Shown: one piece after another, positions 38,699 through 48,441 of the stretch | Layout: each line of letters starts with the position of its first letter | How positions within the stretch are numbered: the first letter of the stretch is position 1 | Assembly (NCBI GenBank): GCA_964035575.1 | Contig: OZ037896.1 | Span: 496,001 to 560,000, forward strand | DNA length: 64,000 nucleotides | Direction: 5' to 3' | Source of the DNA: Rhynchopus sp. YZ270_cl-10 | Lineage: Eukaryota; Euglenozoa; Diplonemea; Diplonemida; Diplonemidae | Notes under the pieces: generated by a model | Databases searched by the model: none | Told to the model about the DNA's origin: nothing | What the model saw: the letters and a program-made list of their open reading frames with translations, nothing else | Program-made: the position numbers and the translations under genes

Positions 38699-39838
38699 TC
38701 AAGAGAGGTGTGCGAGGTTAACAATCTCAACACTATCATCGTTGCCGTACATCACCACACCACCACAGCTGCTCATTGCAAGACCGTAAGAACGCTTGTC
38801 TGCGAATTCACGAAGAAGCAGTTGTTCCCCTGTTGAGATGGACCACACGGCCAATGCATCACTCGCGTAGACAGCAACAACGTCGTCCGACACAGCAACA
38901 TCAGTCCAGTCATGCTGTGAGACGTCTTCAAATACACGTTCACCTGTTTCAATATTCCACACAAGGACAGAGTTGGTACCACACGCTGCAATGAAAAGCT
39001 CGTTTGGCGACAGGGCCACATAATCAACGTCTGAAGGGCACGTCAGAACAAGCACCTCCACCCCTGTTGTGTAGTCCCAGATGGTGATGTGTTTGTTATC
39101 GTAGCCAAACATTGCCACCCTGTCGCCTGTCACAACCATGACATAGTCACCATCCACAATGTGGTCCCATTCATGCACAACAACGCCTGTTGCAATGTCC
39201 CACACCTGCAAACCCTTGCTCTGAGACAACAACAGCTTTGTTCCACAGGGTGACCATGACGTGGGGTCTTTCCTATTACCTCCCTCTCCAAAAGAGTGCT
39301 CCAATGCACCTGTCTTCACGTCATGAACTTCAGCACACTGCGTCCGCAGGTTGAGACACGAGATCCACCCACTGCAAGGTGAGAATGCTGGGAATGAAGT
39401 GACGGCGCAAGGGAAGCGGCACAGACTCTCATGTGTTTCCGTGTCGAAGATGGACATATCCCCCTGACGCCACATCACTGCAAGGTACCTATCGCATGGT
39501 GAGAGTGTAAGTGAGGATGTCGCCTCCGCACTTCGTATCACCCCACGAGTGATGTTGGCTCCAGTGCAGTACAGCTCAACGGCACATCCCTCATCCATCT
39601 CCGTGTCGCAGATGCGCAAGTCGTCCTTGCCGATGTCGCCACCGCCTCTCATCCGCACACTGAAACGCCGAGCACTTGACACACCAAGCTCCGCAAGAAG
39701 CTTCCCCTTCAGCTGTGCAAGGGTGGCGCTCCCGTCCACTTCTATCACACAGCTTGCAGACTCAAAGTGTCCTGTGATGTCCATGTTCAGGGAGGGGCAA
39801 CTCTGTTCTGTGGGGATGGGTGTGTGGGAGTTGAGCAT
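38699..39838 (-). CDS. Ubiquitin-like plus seven-blade WD propeller protein, copy D
   Basis: 379 residues from the shared ATG (MLNSHTPIPTEQ). The open frame continues upstream to 39997 through sequence conserved in D, E and F (MPALDPPVSEVGFMLRKRKW). In E that stretch has no matching ATG, so it is probably leader. Ubiquitin-like domain and seven blades as in copy A, ending VVMYGNDDSVEIVNLAHLS. D, E and F share leader sequence that A-C lack, so the two clusters arose by separate rounds of duplication. Confidence 0.8.
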   Translation of the reverse strand: MLNSHTPIPTEQSCPSLNMDITGHFESASCVIEVDGSATLAQLKGKLLAELGVSSARRFSVRMRGGGDIGKDDLRICDTEMDEGCAVELYCTGANITRGVIRSAEATSSLTLSPCDRYLAVMWRQGDMSIFDTETHESLCRFPCAVTSFPAFSPCSGWISCLNLRTQCAEVHDVKTGALEHSFGEGGNRKDPTSWSPCGTKLLLSQSKGLQVWDIATGVVVHEWDHIVDGDYVMVVTGDRVAMFGYDNKHITIWDYTTGVEVLVLTCPSDVDYVALSPNELFIAACGTNSVLVWNIETGERVFEDVSQHDWTDVAVSDDVVAVYASDALAVWSISTGEQLLLREFADKRSYGLAMSSCGGVVMYGNDDSVEIVNLAHLS

Positions 39839-40142
39839 TGTCTCAGATGGATGAGTTTCTCTGCTTCTGATGAATATCGCACGCACCAAGGCACCCAAGC
39901 TCACAAGGTCAGCACTCGGGTGCTGGATACATGCTGTCCATTTCCTCTTGCGCAGCATGAAGCCGACTTCTGACACAGGTGGGTCAAGAGCAGGCAAACC
40001 TATGAATAAAACGTTGCTGTTGTCGTGTTTGGCTTTGTCTTGCTTTTCCTTTTTCTCAGTTATAATTCTCTAGACATGGGACCAGATCCTGTTGGGTTCA
40101 CACAATGGTAAGTACGCTCTGAGTTAGATGTTAGAGGTACTC

Positions 40143-40340
40143 CACCATGCGTAGTTGTGCTTCGTGTGCAAAAAGCCACAGCACAACGGCGCGGTCTCCA
40201 TCGCCAACCCACTCCCACAACGAGAGATGTGCAGTTATCTGTACGTATCTTCCCGCATGGAGTTACCCAGGCAAGGTGCAGGAAAGGGGAGGGGGATTAG
40301 ATGGCATCTTTCCGTTGTGGAAATGGGTTCAAAACATAGG
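40143..40340 (+). repeat. WD-unit spacer repeat, copy 5
   Basis: Same family as 9637-9828, between WD copies D and E. It is preceded by GGTAAGTACGCTCTGAGTTA, also present before copy 1 (about 9598) and near 41735. Confidence 0.8.
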
Positions 40341-40341
40341 T

Positions 40342-41478
40342 TCAAGAGAGGTGTGCGAGGTTAATCATCTGAATACCTTCATCGTTGCCGTACATCACCA
40401 CACCACCACAGTTACTCATTGCAACACCGTAACAACGCAGATGGGCGAATCGACGAAGAAGCAGTTGTTCCCCTGTTGAGATGGACCACACGGCCAATGC
40501 AGTAGGCAAGTAGGCAGCAACAACGTCGTTGGACACAGCAACATCAGTCCACTCGTTTTCTGAGACGTCTTCAAATACACGTTCACCTGTTTCAATATTC
40601 CACACAAGGACAGAGTTGGTACCACACGCTGCAATGAAAAGCTCGTTTGGCGACAGGGCCACATCATGAATGTCAGAAGGGCACGTCAGAACAAGCACCT
40701 CCACCCCTGTTGTGTAGTCCCAGATGGTGATGTTCCTGTCGTTGCTAAACATTGCCACCCTGTCACCTGTCACAACCATGGCATAGTCACCATCCACAAT
40801 GTGGTCCCATTCATGCACAACAACGCCTGTTGCAATGTCCCACACCTGCAAACCCTTGCTCTGACACAACAACAGCTTTGTTCCACAGGGTGACCATGAC
40901 GTGGGGTCTTGCCTGTTACATGCCTCTCCAAAAGAGTGCTCCAATGCACCTGTCTTCACGTCATGAACTTCAGCACACTGCGTCCGCAGGTTGAGACACG
41001 AGATCCACCCACTGCAAGGTGAGAATGCTGGGGATGAAGCAACCGCGCAAGGGAAGCGGCACAAGCTCTCATGTGTTTCTGTGTCGAAGATGGACATATC
41101 CCCCTTACGCCACACCACTGCAAGGTACCTATCGCATGGTGAGAGTGTAAGTGAGGATGTCTCCTCCGCACTTCGTATCACCCCACGAGTGATGTTGGCT
41201 CCAGTGCAGTACAGCTCAACGGCACATCCCTCATCCATCTCCGTGTCGCAGATGCGCAAGTCGTCCTTGCCGATGTCGCCACCGCCTCTCATCCGCACAC
41301 TGAAACGCCGAGCACTTGACACGCCAAGCTCCGCAAGAAGTTTCCCCTTCAGCTGTGCAAGGGTGGCGCTCCCGTCCACTTCTATCACACAGCTTGCAGA
41401 CTCAAAGTGTCCTGTGATGTCCATGTTCAGGGAGGGGCAACTCTGTTCTGTGGGGATGGGTGTGTGGGAGTTGAGCAT
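40342..41478 (-). CDS. Ubiquitin-like plus seven-blade WD propeller protein, copy E
   Basis: 378 residues from the ATG at 41478. Same domains as the other copies. Distinct residues cluster in blade tops: FSNDRNITIWDYTTG, CPSDIHDVALSPNEL, VVAAYLPTALAVWS. The last blade reads GVAMSNCGGVVMYGNDEGIQ. The open frame runs on upstream to 41730 through leader sequence without evidence of use. Confidence 0.8.
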   Translation of the reverse strand: MLNSHTPIPTEQSCPSLNMDITGHFESASCVIEVDGSATLAQLKGKLLAELGVSSARRFSVRMRGGGDIGKDDLRICDTEMDEGCAVELYCTGANITRGVIRSAEETSSLTLSPCDRYLAVVWRKGDMSIFDTETHESLCRFPCAVASSPAFSPCSGWISCLNLRTQCAEVHDVKTGALEHSFGEACNRQDPTSWSPCGTKLLLCQSKGLQVWDIATGVVVHEWDHIVDGDYAMVVTGDRVAMFSNDRNITIWDYTTGVEVLVLTCPSDIHDVALSPNELFIAACGTNSVLVWNIETGERVFEDVSENEWTDVAVSNDVVAAYLPTALAVWSISTGEQLLLRRFAHLRCYGVAMSNCGGVVMYGNDEGIQMINLAHLS

Positions 41479-41769
41479 TGTCTCAGATGGATGAGTTTCT
41501 CTGCTGAATGTCGGACGCACCAAGGCACCCAAGCTCACAAGGTCAGCACTCGGGTGCTGGATACATGCTGTCCATTTGACCTTGCGCAGCATGAAACCGA
41601 CTTCTGACACAGGTGGGTCAAGAGCAGGCAAACCTATGAATAAAACGTTGCTGTTGTCGTGTTTGGCTTTGTCTTGCTTTTCCTTTTTCTCAGTTATAAT
41701 TCTCCAACAGATCCTGTTGGGTTCACACAATGGTAAGTACGCTCAGGGTTAGAAGTTAGAGGTACTCCA

Positions 41770-41853
41770 CCATGGGTAGTTGTGCTTCGTGTGCAAAAAG
41801 CCACAGCACAACGGCGCAGTCTCCATTGCCAACCCACTCCCACAACGAGACGG
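41770..41853 (+). repeat. WD-unit spacer repeat, shortened copy 6
   Basis: Only the first about 85 bp are present (to CCCACTCCCACAACGAGA); after that the sequence is unrelated. It marks a junction between the WD cluster and the ankyrin gene region. Confidence 0.7.
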
Positions 41854-41869
41854 CAGCACGGCCCAAAGC

Positions 41870-42131
41870 GAAATTCTCTCATGAGAAAATCGGGGCCTGC
41901 GGTGGGTTCGTTGTGGGTGTTGGCGCAAGAAAGATTGCACTCGTGATGGGGCGATGGTGAAGCAACTGAGGCCAGACGACCGCTGCAGTGGGAAGAGCAA
42001 CACCATCCGCAAATACGATGCCTTCAGTGGTAGCCTCTCGTGGTCGTGCGCTGTGGGAAGCAAAGACTCTCTCTCGAACACAGCGGTGTGCAGTGGAGTC
42101 CAGGCGTCGCTAACTGGCATCGGTGTCATCA
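41870..42131 (-). pseudogene. Relic of further ankyrin-gene sequence
   Basis: Just past the ankyrin stop codon a different minus frame reads DAWTPLHTAVFERES, which fits the next ankyrin repeat. The ankyrin gene therefore seems to have lost its original end through frame changes. On the plus strand the same stretch reads ARKIALVMGRW and NTIRKYDAFSGSLSW, which could equally be a relic of another gene; I cannot decide. Confidence 0.35.
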
Positions 42132-43190
42132 TCAAAGGTCTGCCCCTGCATCAATGAGCAACTTCGACACATCTGAGTGCTTCCTTAACACTGCACGGCG
42201 CAGTGGAGTGCGGCCACTGTTATTTGACTGATTCACATCCACCTCAGGCATGCACAGAAGAGTACGCACAGTCTCGGTGTGTCCCCAGTACACTGCGTAC
42301 ATAAGACATGTGTCTCCTTGGTTGTTTGTGACACACACCCCCGCACCTGCTTTGACCAACAACTTCGCAGCATCGAGTGCCCCTTCCCTGCAGGCACGGT
42401 GCAGAGGTGAAGATCCCTCCACGTCCTTTGCCTCGATGTCTGCACCTGCATCAATGAGCACCTCCACCACTTCAGGATAGTTTCCTTGACCTGCAAAGTG
42501 CAACGCAGTGAAGTTGTCATCTGTTAAGTGATTCACATCCACCTCCGGCACGGTCACAAGATAGCGCACAGTCTCGGTGTGTCCGAAATATGACGCCAGG
42601 GTAAGACACGTGTCTCCGTTGTTGTCTGTAGTACGCACTCCCGCACCTGCTTTGACCAACATCTTCACAACTGCGAACTTTCCTGAAGGACTCGCCCTGA
42701 GCAGAGGTGAACGTCCCCTCTCGTCCTTTGTCTCGATGTCTGCCCCTGCATCAATGAGCACCTGACACACTGCAGGGTCCTCCCACATGGCTGGACACGG
42801 CCTATCACTTTCGCTGTCTTCCCCTATCCCGTGTGGAACAAACGCAACGTTGCTGCAGACTGACTTCCAATGCTGCAAGAGGACCTCCGTGCACGCAGTG
42901 TGGTCTGCGTGGATGCACTCACTCAGCAGCATCCCGAAGCCCATCTGCGTTGTCTCAACATACGGAAGAAGTAGTGCGAGACATTCATCGTGGTTCCCTC
43001 TGCATGCCTCGTGCACAGCATCGAAGGCAACCGTTTTGCTATCTGTGTCTGGGCCGAGCTTCTCAAGTCCCGCCCTCACGGCAGTCGTGTCGCCGTTCCT
43101 GGAAGCCTCCACCAAGACCTCGTCTGAGGAAAGTTCTCTTCTCTTTGGTGCCTTCTCGTCAGGTGTGCTGTCTGCGTGTCGCTTCGACAT
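42132..43190 (-). CDS. Ankyrin-repeat protein, probably shortened
   Basis: 352 residues starting MSKRHADSTPDEKAPKRREL, a basic, possibly nuclear-targeting N-terminus. From about residue 20 it is helical repeats. Clear ankyrin units begin near 138: VCQVLIDAGADIETKDERGR, GDTCLTLASYFGHTETVRYL, FTALHFAGQGNYPEVVEVL, SSPLHRACREGALDAAKLL, GDTCLMYAVYWGHTETVRTL and TPLRRAVLRKHSDVSKLL. The frame ends at IDAGADL, in mid-repeat, and repeat-like sequence continues in another frame. The protein is thus likely a truncated version of a longer ankyrin protein. Protein-protein binding is the expected role. It sits between WD copies E and F. Confidence 0.75.
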   Translation of the reverse strand: MSKRHADSTPDEKAPKRRELSSDEVLVEASRNGDTTAVRAGLEKLGPDTDSKTVAFDAVHEACRGNHDECLALLLPYVETTQMGFGMLLSECIHADHTACTEVLLQHWKSVCSNVAFVPHGIGEDSESDRPCPAMWEDPAVCQVLIDAGADIETKDERGRSPLLRASPSGKFAVVKMLVKAGAGVRTTDNNGDTCLTLASYFGHTETVRYLVTVPEVDVNHLTDDNFTALHFAGQGNYPEVVEVLIDAGADIEAKDVEGSSPLHRACREGALDAAKLLVKAGAGVCVTNNQGDTCLMYAVYWGHTETVRTLLCMPEVDVNQSNNSGRTPLRRAVLRKHSDVSKLLIDAGADL

Positions 43191-43799
43191 AGTTTGTGTA
43201 TGGTCTCTGTGTCTTTCTTGGTATGGTCTTTTTGAGGTGGGTGATGCACCCTATTCGATTCTACAGCACGGCAATGCAGTGTGGGAATTGAATAAACACA
43301 GTTTTTTTCTCTATTCTTTTTCAAATCTCATTCTATTCATACAAAAGGCTAGATATTCGCATTGCTGAACGTACATTTGTTTCGTATGTTTTCCCCCGAC
43401 GACAAAAGGGGAAGCCCCAAATTAAAAGTTAACCCTTTTTTCCACAGGTACCCAAAAGTAGGTACTCGAATGACGCCATGCAATGAGAAATGTTCTACTC
43501 AAAAATGAAAAAATATTTTTAAACACGGTATGGTGGCGAGCGTCGGTCAATTACGGGCGATCGCCGTCGATGAGAAGCCGGGCGAGAGGCAGCTTTCTGC
43601 CGCATGTGTGCATGCGTTAGGGGAAGCTACGACGTCCCTCCCTCCGTCCCCAAGGCCACCACAAAAACCGACAAAAAGATAAAGACGCAGTCCACCAGAC
43701 AGACCGGAGGTGCCCACAACTGCGCCAGATATCGAGGTCGCAGTACGACAAGCTGCGCCAGAACCTGTACCGGCACGTCATTCCGTTGTGGAAATGGGT
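43191..43799. other. Spacer between the ankyrin gene and WD copy F
   Basis: The first part is the ankyrin leader. 43540-43790 is more GC-rich; on the plus strand it reads SRSQYDKLRQNLYRHVIPLW with no start or homologue recognised. Here the usual spacer repeat downstream of a WD gene is missing except for its last bases (TTGTGGAAATGGGTTCAAG). Confidence 0.4.
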
Positions 43800-44939
43800 T
43801 CAAGTGGTGTGTGAGATGTCAACAATCTCAACACCATCATCGTTGCCGTACATCACCACACCACCACAGCTGCTCATTGCAAGACCGTAAGAACGCTTGT
43901 CTGCGAATTCACGAAGAAGCAGTTGTTCCCCTGTTGAGATGGACCACACGGCCAATGCATCACTCGCGTAGACAGCAACAACGTCGTCCGACACTGCAAC
44001 ATCAGTCCACTCGTTTTCTGAGACGTCTTCAAATACACGTTCACCTGTTTCAATATTCCACACGAGGACAGAGTTGGTACCACACGCTGCAATGAAAAGC
44101 TCGTTTGGCGACAGGGCCACATAATCAACGTCTGAAGGGCACGTCAGAACAAGCACCTCCACCCCTGTTGTGTAGTCCCAGATGGTGATGTCTTGCCTGT
44201 CGTTGCTAAACATTGCCACCTTGTCGCCTGTCACAACCATGACATAGTCACCATCCACAATGTGGTCCCATTCATGCACAACAACGCCTGTTGCAATGTC
44301 CCACACCTGCAAACCCTTGCTCTGAGACAACAACAGCTTTGTTCCACAGGGTGACCATGACGTGGGGTCTTTCCTATTACCTGCCTCTCCAAAAGAGTGC
44401 TCCAATGCACCTGTCTTCACGTCATGAACTTCAGCACACTGCGTCCGCAGGTTGAGACACGAGATCCACCCACTGCAAGGTGAGAATGCTGGGGATGAAG
44501 TGACGGCGCAAGGGAAGCGGCACAAGCTCTCATGTGTTTCTGTGTCGAAGACGGACATATCCCCCTTACGCCACATCACTGCAAGGTACCTATCGCATGG
44601 TGAGAGTGTGAGCCAAGATGTCGCTTCTGAAGTTTGTATCTCCCCACGAGTGATGTTGGCTCCAGTGCAGTACAGCTCAACGGCACATCCCTCATCCATC
44701 TCCGTGTCGCAGATGCGCAAGTCGTCCTTGCCGATGTCGCCACCGCCTCTCATCCGCACACTGAAACGCCGAGCACTTGACACACCAAGCTCCGCAAGAA
44801 GCTTCCCCTTCAGCTGTGCAAGGGTGGCGCTCCCGTCCACTTCTATCACACAGCTTGCAGACTCAAAGTGTCCTGTGATGTCCATGTTCAGGGAGGGGCA
44901 ACTCTGTTCTGTGGGGATGGGTGTGTGGGAGTTGAGCAT
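43800..44939 (-). CDS. Ubiquitin-like plus seven-blade WD propeller protein, copy F
   Basis: About 379 residues from the shared ATG at 44939. Same fold as copies A-E. The C-terminus reads GVEIVDISHTT instead of ..NLAHLS because the 3' junction is different in this unit. The upstream leader to 45170 is nearly identical to those of D and E. Confidence 0.8.
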   Translation of the reverse strand: MLNSHTPIPTEQSCPSLNMDITGHFESASCVIEVDGSATLAQLKGKLLAELGVSSARRFSVRMRGGGDIGKDDLRICDTEMDEGCAVELYCTGANITRGEIQTSEATSWLTLSPCDRYLAVMWRKGDMSVFDTETHESLCRFPCAVTSSPAFSPCSGWISCLNLRTQCAEVHDVKTGALEHSFGEAGNRKDPTSWSPCGTKLLLSQSKGLQVWDIATGVVVHEWDHIVDGDYVMVVTGDKVAMFSNDRQDITIWDYTTGVEVLVLTCPSDVDYVALSPNELFIAACGTNSVLVWNIETGERVFEDVSENEWTDVAVSDDVVAVYASDALAVWSISTGEQLLLREFADKRSYGLAMSSCGGVVMYGNDDGVEIVDISHTT

Positions 44940-45528
44940 TGTCTCAGATGGATGAGTTTCTCTGCTTCTGATGAATATCGCACGCACCAAGGCACCCAAG
45001 CTCACAAGGTCAGCACTCGGGTGCTGGATACATGCTGTCCATTTCCTCTTGCGCAGCATGAAGCCGACCTCTGACACAGGTGGGTCAAGAGCAGGCAAAC
45101 CTATGAATAAAACGTTGCTGTTGTCGTGTTTGGTTTTGTCTTGCTTTTTCTCAGTTATGACTCTCCAACAGATCCTGTGTATTTTCTCTCTTTTTTTTTG
45201 CGCCCATTTCAGTTTTTCTCTGTTAATTCTATGTTACCCACCCTCCCCGTTCTTTATACACACCTTGGGCAATGTTCGCTCTTAGAGAGACTCCTAGAGA
45301 ACTACACAACTTTTAACACATTTTTCCCTACTATTTTTTTTGTAAAAGAGTTAAACAAAAAAGATGAGTGTGTACCGCAAGGCTTCCCACACACGGTGCA
45401 CCACAGTACACACGCACCCTTTTTTTTAATTGGCAGCAATTTACCCCTGCAACAATTAAGTGTAAGACAACCCCCCCTTCCCCCACTTTCCCCTCCTCCT
45501 TTTTTCCTTCTCTTTCTCGCCCCCACAA
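44940..45528. other. Leader of WD copy F and transporter 3' flank
   Basis: The 44940-45175 part repeats the D/E leader. 45180-45528 is T/C-rich with no supported gene. Confidence 0.45.
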
Positions 45529-46581
45529 CTAGACCTTTGGGGACGGAGGGTTGAGGTATGGTGGGCTAGGGAACTCAGCCTCGCCGTCGTCGTCGTCGTC
45601 CTCATTGCGCTTCTTCTTTGGACAACAGCAACGTACCAGGGTGGAGTGGACACGCTCGTTGTGCTCGTTGTTCGCCTTAAAGTAGTAATAGGCCACGAGA
45701 CCACAGAGTGTGCACGCAAACCCCATCGCTTCCTGAGTCGGAACAATCTCATGATAAAAGGTAACACCTATGAAAACGAGACCAAGGTTCCGCGCCATAC
45801 CCAAAATCTTCAACGACAGAGACGACGTCACCTGGATCACCATAAACGTCAAAAAGTTTATCGCCAGCCCCAACGTCGCTGCCGCAAGAAATGTGAATGG
45901 GTTTTGAACCACCTGCCACACATCCCCTGAACGGAACATATCACCCCACTCCAACACCACTGCGGCAAGCGCCAAAAAGAGAACTCCCGGGGGTGCCAAT
46001 GCAAACTGCGCTTCGACGACCGAAAAACTCATATTTTGCAGCAAAAACTGCGTCAAAACGAGGTTTATTGCTTCCGTTAACGCTGCCCCCGCGTGAAGTG
46101 ACAGCCCCATAGCGCCTGCAGAAGGGTCAAACCCGCAGGTAAACGCGGTGCCAGAACTGATGGCGACGACCGCAAGGATCACCCCACCTCGCGGGGCCTC
46201 TACCTTGAGAAACCCTGAGGTGGCGAGAACGACAACGGGCGAGAAGGCTTTGAGCATTTGGATGAATCCTACATTAAGATAGAGATACGTTGCGGTACCA
46301 CAGGTCAACGTGGCAGCCTTGCAGATACCGACTGGGAGACAGTGCGTCAGCCACTTCTTTGAGCAGATCAGCTCGTACACCATTGGCCTACAAGGAAACA
46401 CCCCCAACCGGATCAGCAGCCACGATACGATAGACGCTGCAACCATCCCCAGTGCCGACAACGTGACCGGGTACTTAAACGAATGAGTTTCCATAATATG
46501 CTTATTAAGCAATATCAACGTCGGCCCAGCAGACAAATACAGGGCACATAGCACCAACGTTCGGAGAGGTTGTGAGGCCAT
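45529..46581 (-). CDS. TPT/nucleotide-sugar type transporter (drug/metabolite transporter superfamily)
   Basis: 350 residues with about ten hydrophobic segments. LLNKHIM near residue 24, the LNVGFIQMLKAFSPVVV stretch and SSLSLKILGMARNLGLV in the C-terminal half are typical of the triose-phosphate/nucleotide-sugar transporter family. It probably exchanges a phosphorylated sugar or nucleotide sugar across the Golgi, ER or plastid-derived membrane; substrate cannot be read from sequence. The tail has CCCPKKKRNEDDDDDGEAE, a Cys-rich then charged cytosolic end. Unspliced and complete. C/T-rich leader with CTACAG shortly before the start. Confidence 0.85.
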   Translation of the reverse strand: MASQPLRTLVLCALYLSAGPTLILLNKHIMETHSFKYPVTLSALGMVAASIVSWLLIRLGVFPCRPMVYELICSKKWLTHCLPVGICKAATLTCGTATYLYLNVGFIQMLKAFSPVVVLATSGFLKVEAPRGGVILAVVAISSGTAFTCGFDPSAGAMGLSLHAGAALTEAINLVLTQFLLQNMSFSVVEAQFALAPPGVLFLALAAVVLEWGDMFRSGDVWQVVQNPFTFLAAATLGLAINFLTFMVIQVTSSLSLKILGMARNLGLVFIGVTFYHEIVPTQEAMGFACTLCGLVAYYYFKANNEHNERVHSTLVRCCCPKKKRNEDDDDDGEAEFPSPPYLNPPSPKV

Positions 46582-47193
46582 TGTGGGTAGGGGGTGCTGT
46601 AGAGGGGGGTGGTGAGGAAGAAGGGGGTTATGCTTTGCTAGGTTTTTTGGTTGGTTACGGCAACTTTCTTAACGCATCCCCGTTGTTGTGTTTGTCTTGG
46701 TGGGTTTGAGGGAGATGAAAAAAAGGCGTGTGTGTGTGTAACAAAAGCTTCTCCTGAGAGAGGGGGTGGGAAGGGAGGTATAGGGGGGTCGTGGTGGGTA
46801 AAAAAGGGTGTAAAGAAATGGTCTTTTTTTGTGTTTGGCATCTACGCCAAAGAAGAAGAGGAGAGATAATATAAAAAAACCGCAAAAAATACTCTGAAAA
46901 AAGTGCACCAAAATGGCTAGAAATAACACAGAAATACCCCCTACTTTTTTTGCCCCACAGGAGACGCACGGTCTTTCTCCATCTCTGTTTTGTTGTTGTT
47001 TGAAAAAAAATTTTTTGATTTGTAGTGTGCAGACACCCCGAGGATGAACTCCACTATATTTTTTTTTTCCTTTTTACCTTCGTTTCACCCCACTGAAGCA
47101 CATAGTAGCCCACACCCCCCTCCCCAAAAAAATCATATCAGACCCCTGAGAGATTGTCACCCCTCCCCCTATTCTCTCCCTACTAGATTCATT
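46582..47193. other. Intergenic, H2 hairpin motif
   Basis: At about 47024-47058: TAGTG, then TGCAGACACCCCGAGGATGA, then ACTCCACTATA; TAGTG pairs with CACTA. Elsewhere AT- and T-rich, with no supported gene. Confidence 0.5.
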
Positions 47194-47802
47194 TCACTTC
47201 GACTTTGTTGCGAACACAACGTGGCTGAAGTGCCGCACTGCTGTCGCAAGAGTTGGGAGGTGGTCCTCCACCAGCACAAAGATGAGGAGCCCAACGAACA
47301 CACCTGAGCCGAATGAAAGCACAGACTGCAGCGCTGATAGCACCAAGGTGCACAACGCGAACATACAGTACACACAGAGCAGCACCGCCGTAAGGAGCAG
47401 CAGAGAGCTCAGGGGCGACGCGGCAAGCCCGCTGGAGACTTCCTTTGCGGTAGCCACATCGTACACATCATACGTATCGAGCAGCGCTGACACCTTCGCC
47501 GGAAGCCCCTGCACGAATCGCAGCACCCCCTGCCCCATCCGCTCCACCGCCACACACCGCCCGGTCGCCCTGTCCACAACGTACCCCTCACGCACCTCCG
47601 CGCACTCCCCACAGTCCCCTGCGCAAAACGACGCAGCACACCACGCACCCTTACAGCTGTACCCTGCTATCTCATAGTCACCACATTGTGGGTAGTCGGC
47701 GGGGCGTGCTTCGTAACAGAGGGCAGTCTCGTCTGCGAGCGCGAGGTTGGGGTGGAGGAGGAGGAGGAGGGTTGAAAGCACATATTGTGAAAGGGCTGGC
47801 AT
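47194..47802 (-). CDS. Cysteine-rich membrane protein with signal peptide
   Basis: 202 residues. A signal peptide is likely at 1-23 (cleavage near ALA-DE). A short lumenal or extracellular domain (24-90) has eight cysteines at about 29, 40, 50, 55, 60, 64, 67 and 83, suggesting four disulfides. An amphipathic helix (about 93-125) follows, then two hydrophobic segments (131-155 and about 160-178) and a short basic end. No family recognised. The CxxCxE..C pattern is vaguely like Cys-rich surface proteins of diplomonads, but it lacks their CxxC arrays. Complete and unspliced. Confidence 0.65.
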   Translation of the reverse strand: MPALSQYVLSTLLLLLHPNLALADETALCYEARPADYPQCGDYEIAGYSCKGAWCAASFCAGDCGECAEVREGYVVDRATGRCVAVERMGQGVLRFVQGLPAKVSALLDTYDVYDVATAKEVSSGLAASPLSSLLLLTAVLLCVYCMFALCTLVLSALQSVLSFGSGVFVGLLIFVLVEDHLPTLATAVRHFSHVVFATKSK

Positions 47803-48441
47803 CGTGTAGTGTAGGAAGAAAACCTAGGAGAAAAAAGGATGGAGTGGAGTAATACTGAGTATGGTGGGCTAAACAAAAAAAGATTTTTTGAGGGGGAGTT
47901 AGGGGGGTTTTGGAACGTTTTGTTTTTGAGGTGGTGGGCGTACAATATTGTTAAAAAAAGTTGGAAAGAGGAAATGAGGTACAAAAAAAGGGTTACAGTG
48001 GGGCGCGATATTACGGGTGTGCCTATGGGTAACTCCAATATTTACCCTTAATAAAACGCGTCCGTAAGATGGCGCCCCACTGTACTAAGATGGGCCAAAG
48101 CAGAGTTTAGCTCACCTACTATAAAGGAAAGGTTGGTGAACCTAAGCAGACACCTTCAAAGAAAAGATGAGTAAAAGATGATATATGCCTCACGCACATA
48201 CATCTCTATATAAAAAAACTAGGTACAAAACACTGGGAAGGGAGGTGTTGCAACAATCGAAGTAGTGCGCCACCTCCGCTCCCCTCTCACGACACTTCTC
48301 ACAGTCTCAGTATGCACATGAGGAGGGGGCACTTCTCCTTCCCCATCCAACCTATAAATACAGAAGTATTTTTTCTCCGCAGTTTCAGGCATTTGGTCAT
48401 CCTCTCACCCCTGGTGCATAAAGACTGACCCTCTATTTTTT
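47803..48441. other. Intergenic with small element and hairpins
   Basis: Contains the 87-bp element at 47996-48082, a weak H1-like hairpin at 48091-48118 and a better one at 48175-48207 (GATGATATATGCCTCACGCA then CATACATC). No gene is seen. Confidence 0.45.
47996..48082. mobile_element. Very small Tc1/mariner- or pogo-type MITE
   Basis: CAGTGGGGCGC at the left and GCGCCCCACTG at the right, with the match running on to TTACGG/CCGTAA, flanked by TA on both sides (47994-47995 and 48083-48084). CAGT ends plus TA duplication fit the pogo/Tc1 group. 87 bp, no coding capacity. Confidence 0.8.

Noticed and set aside
39839-39997. N-terminal extension of WD copies D and F
   Set aside because: The upstream ATG is missing in copy E and the stretch is absent from A-C; it reads as leader.
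41772-42157. Plus-strand gene (ARKIALVMGRW / NTIRKYDAFSGSLSW)
   Set aside because: Short, in two frames, overlapping the ankyrin relic; noted only as a possible remnant.
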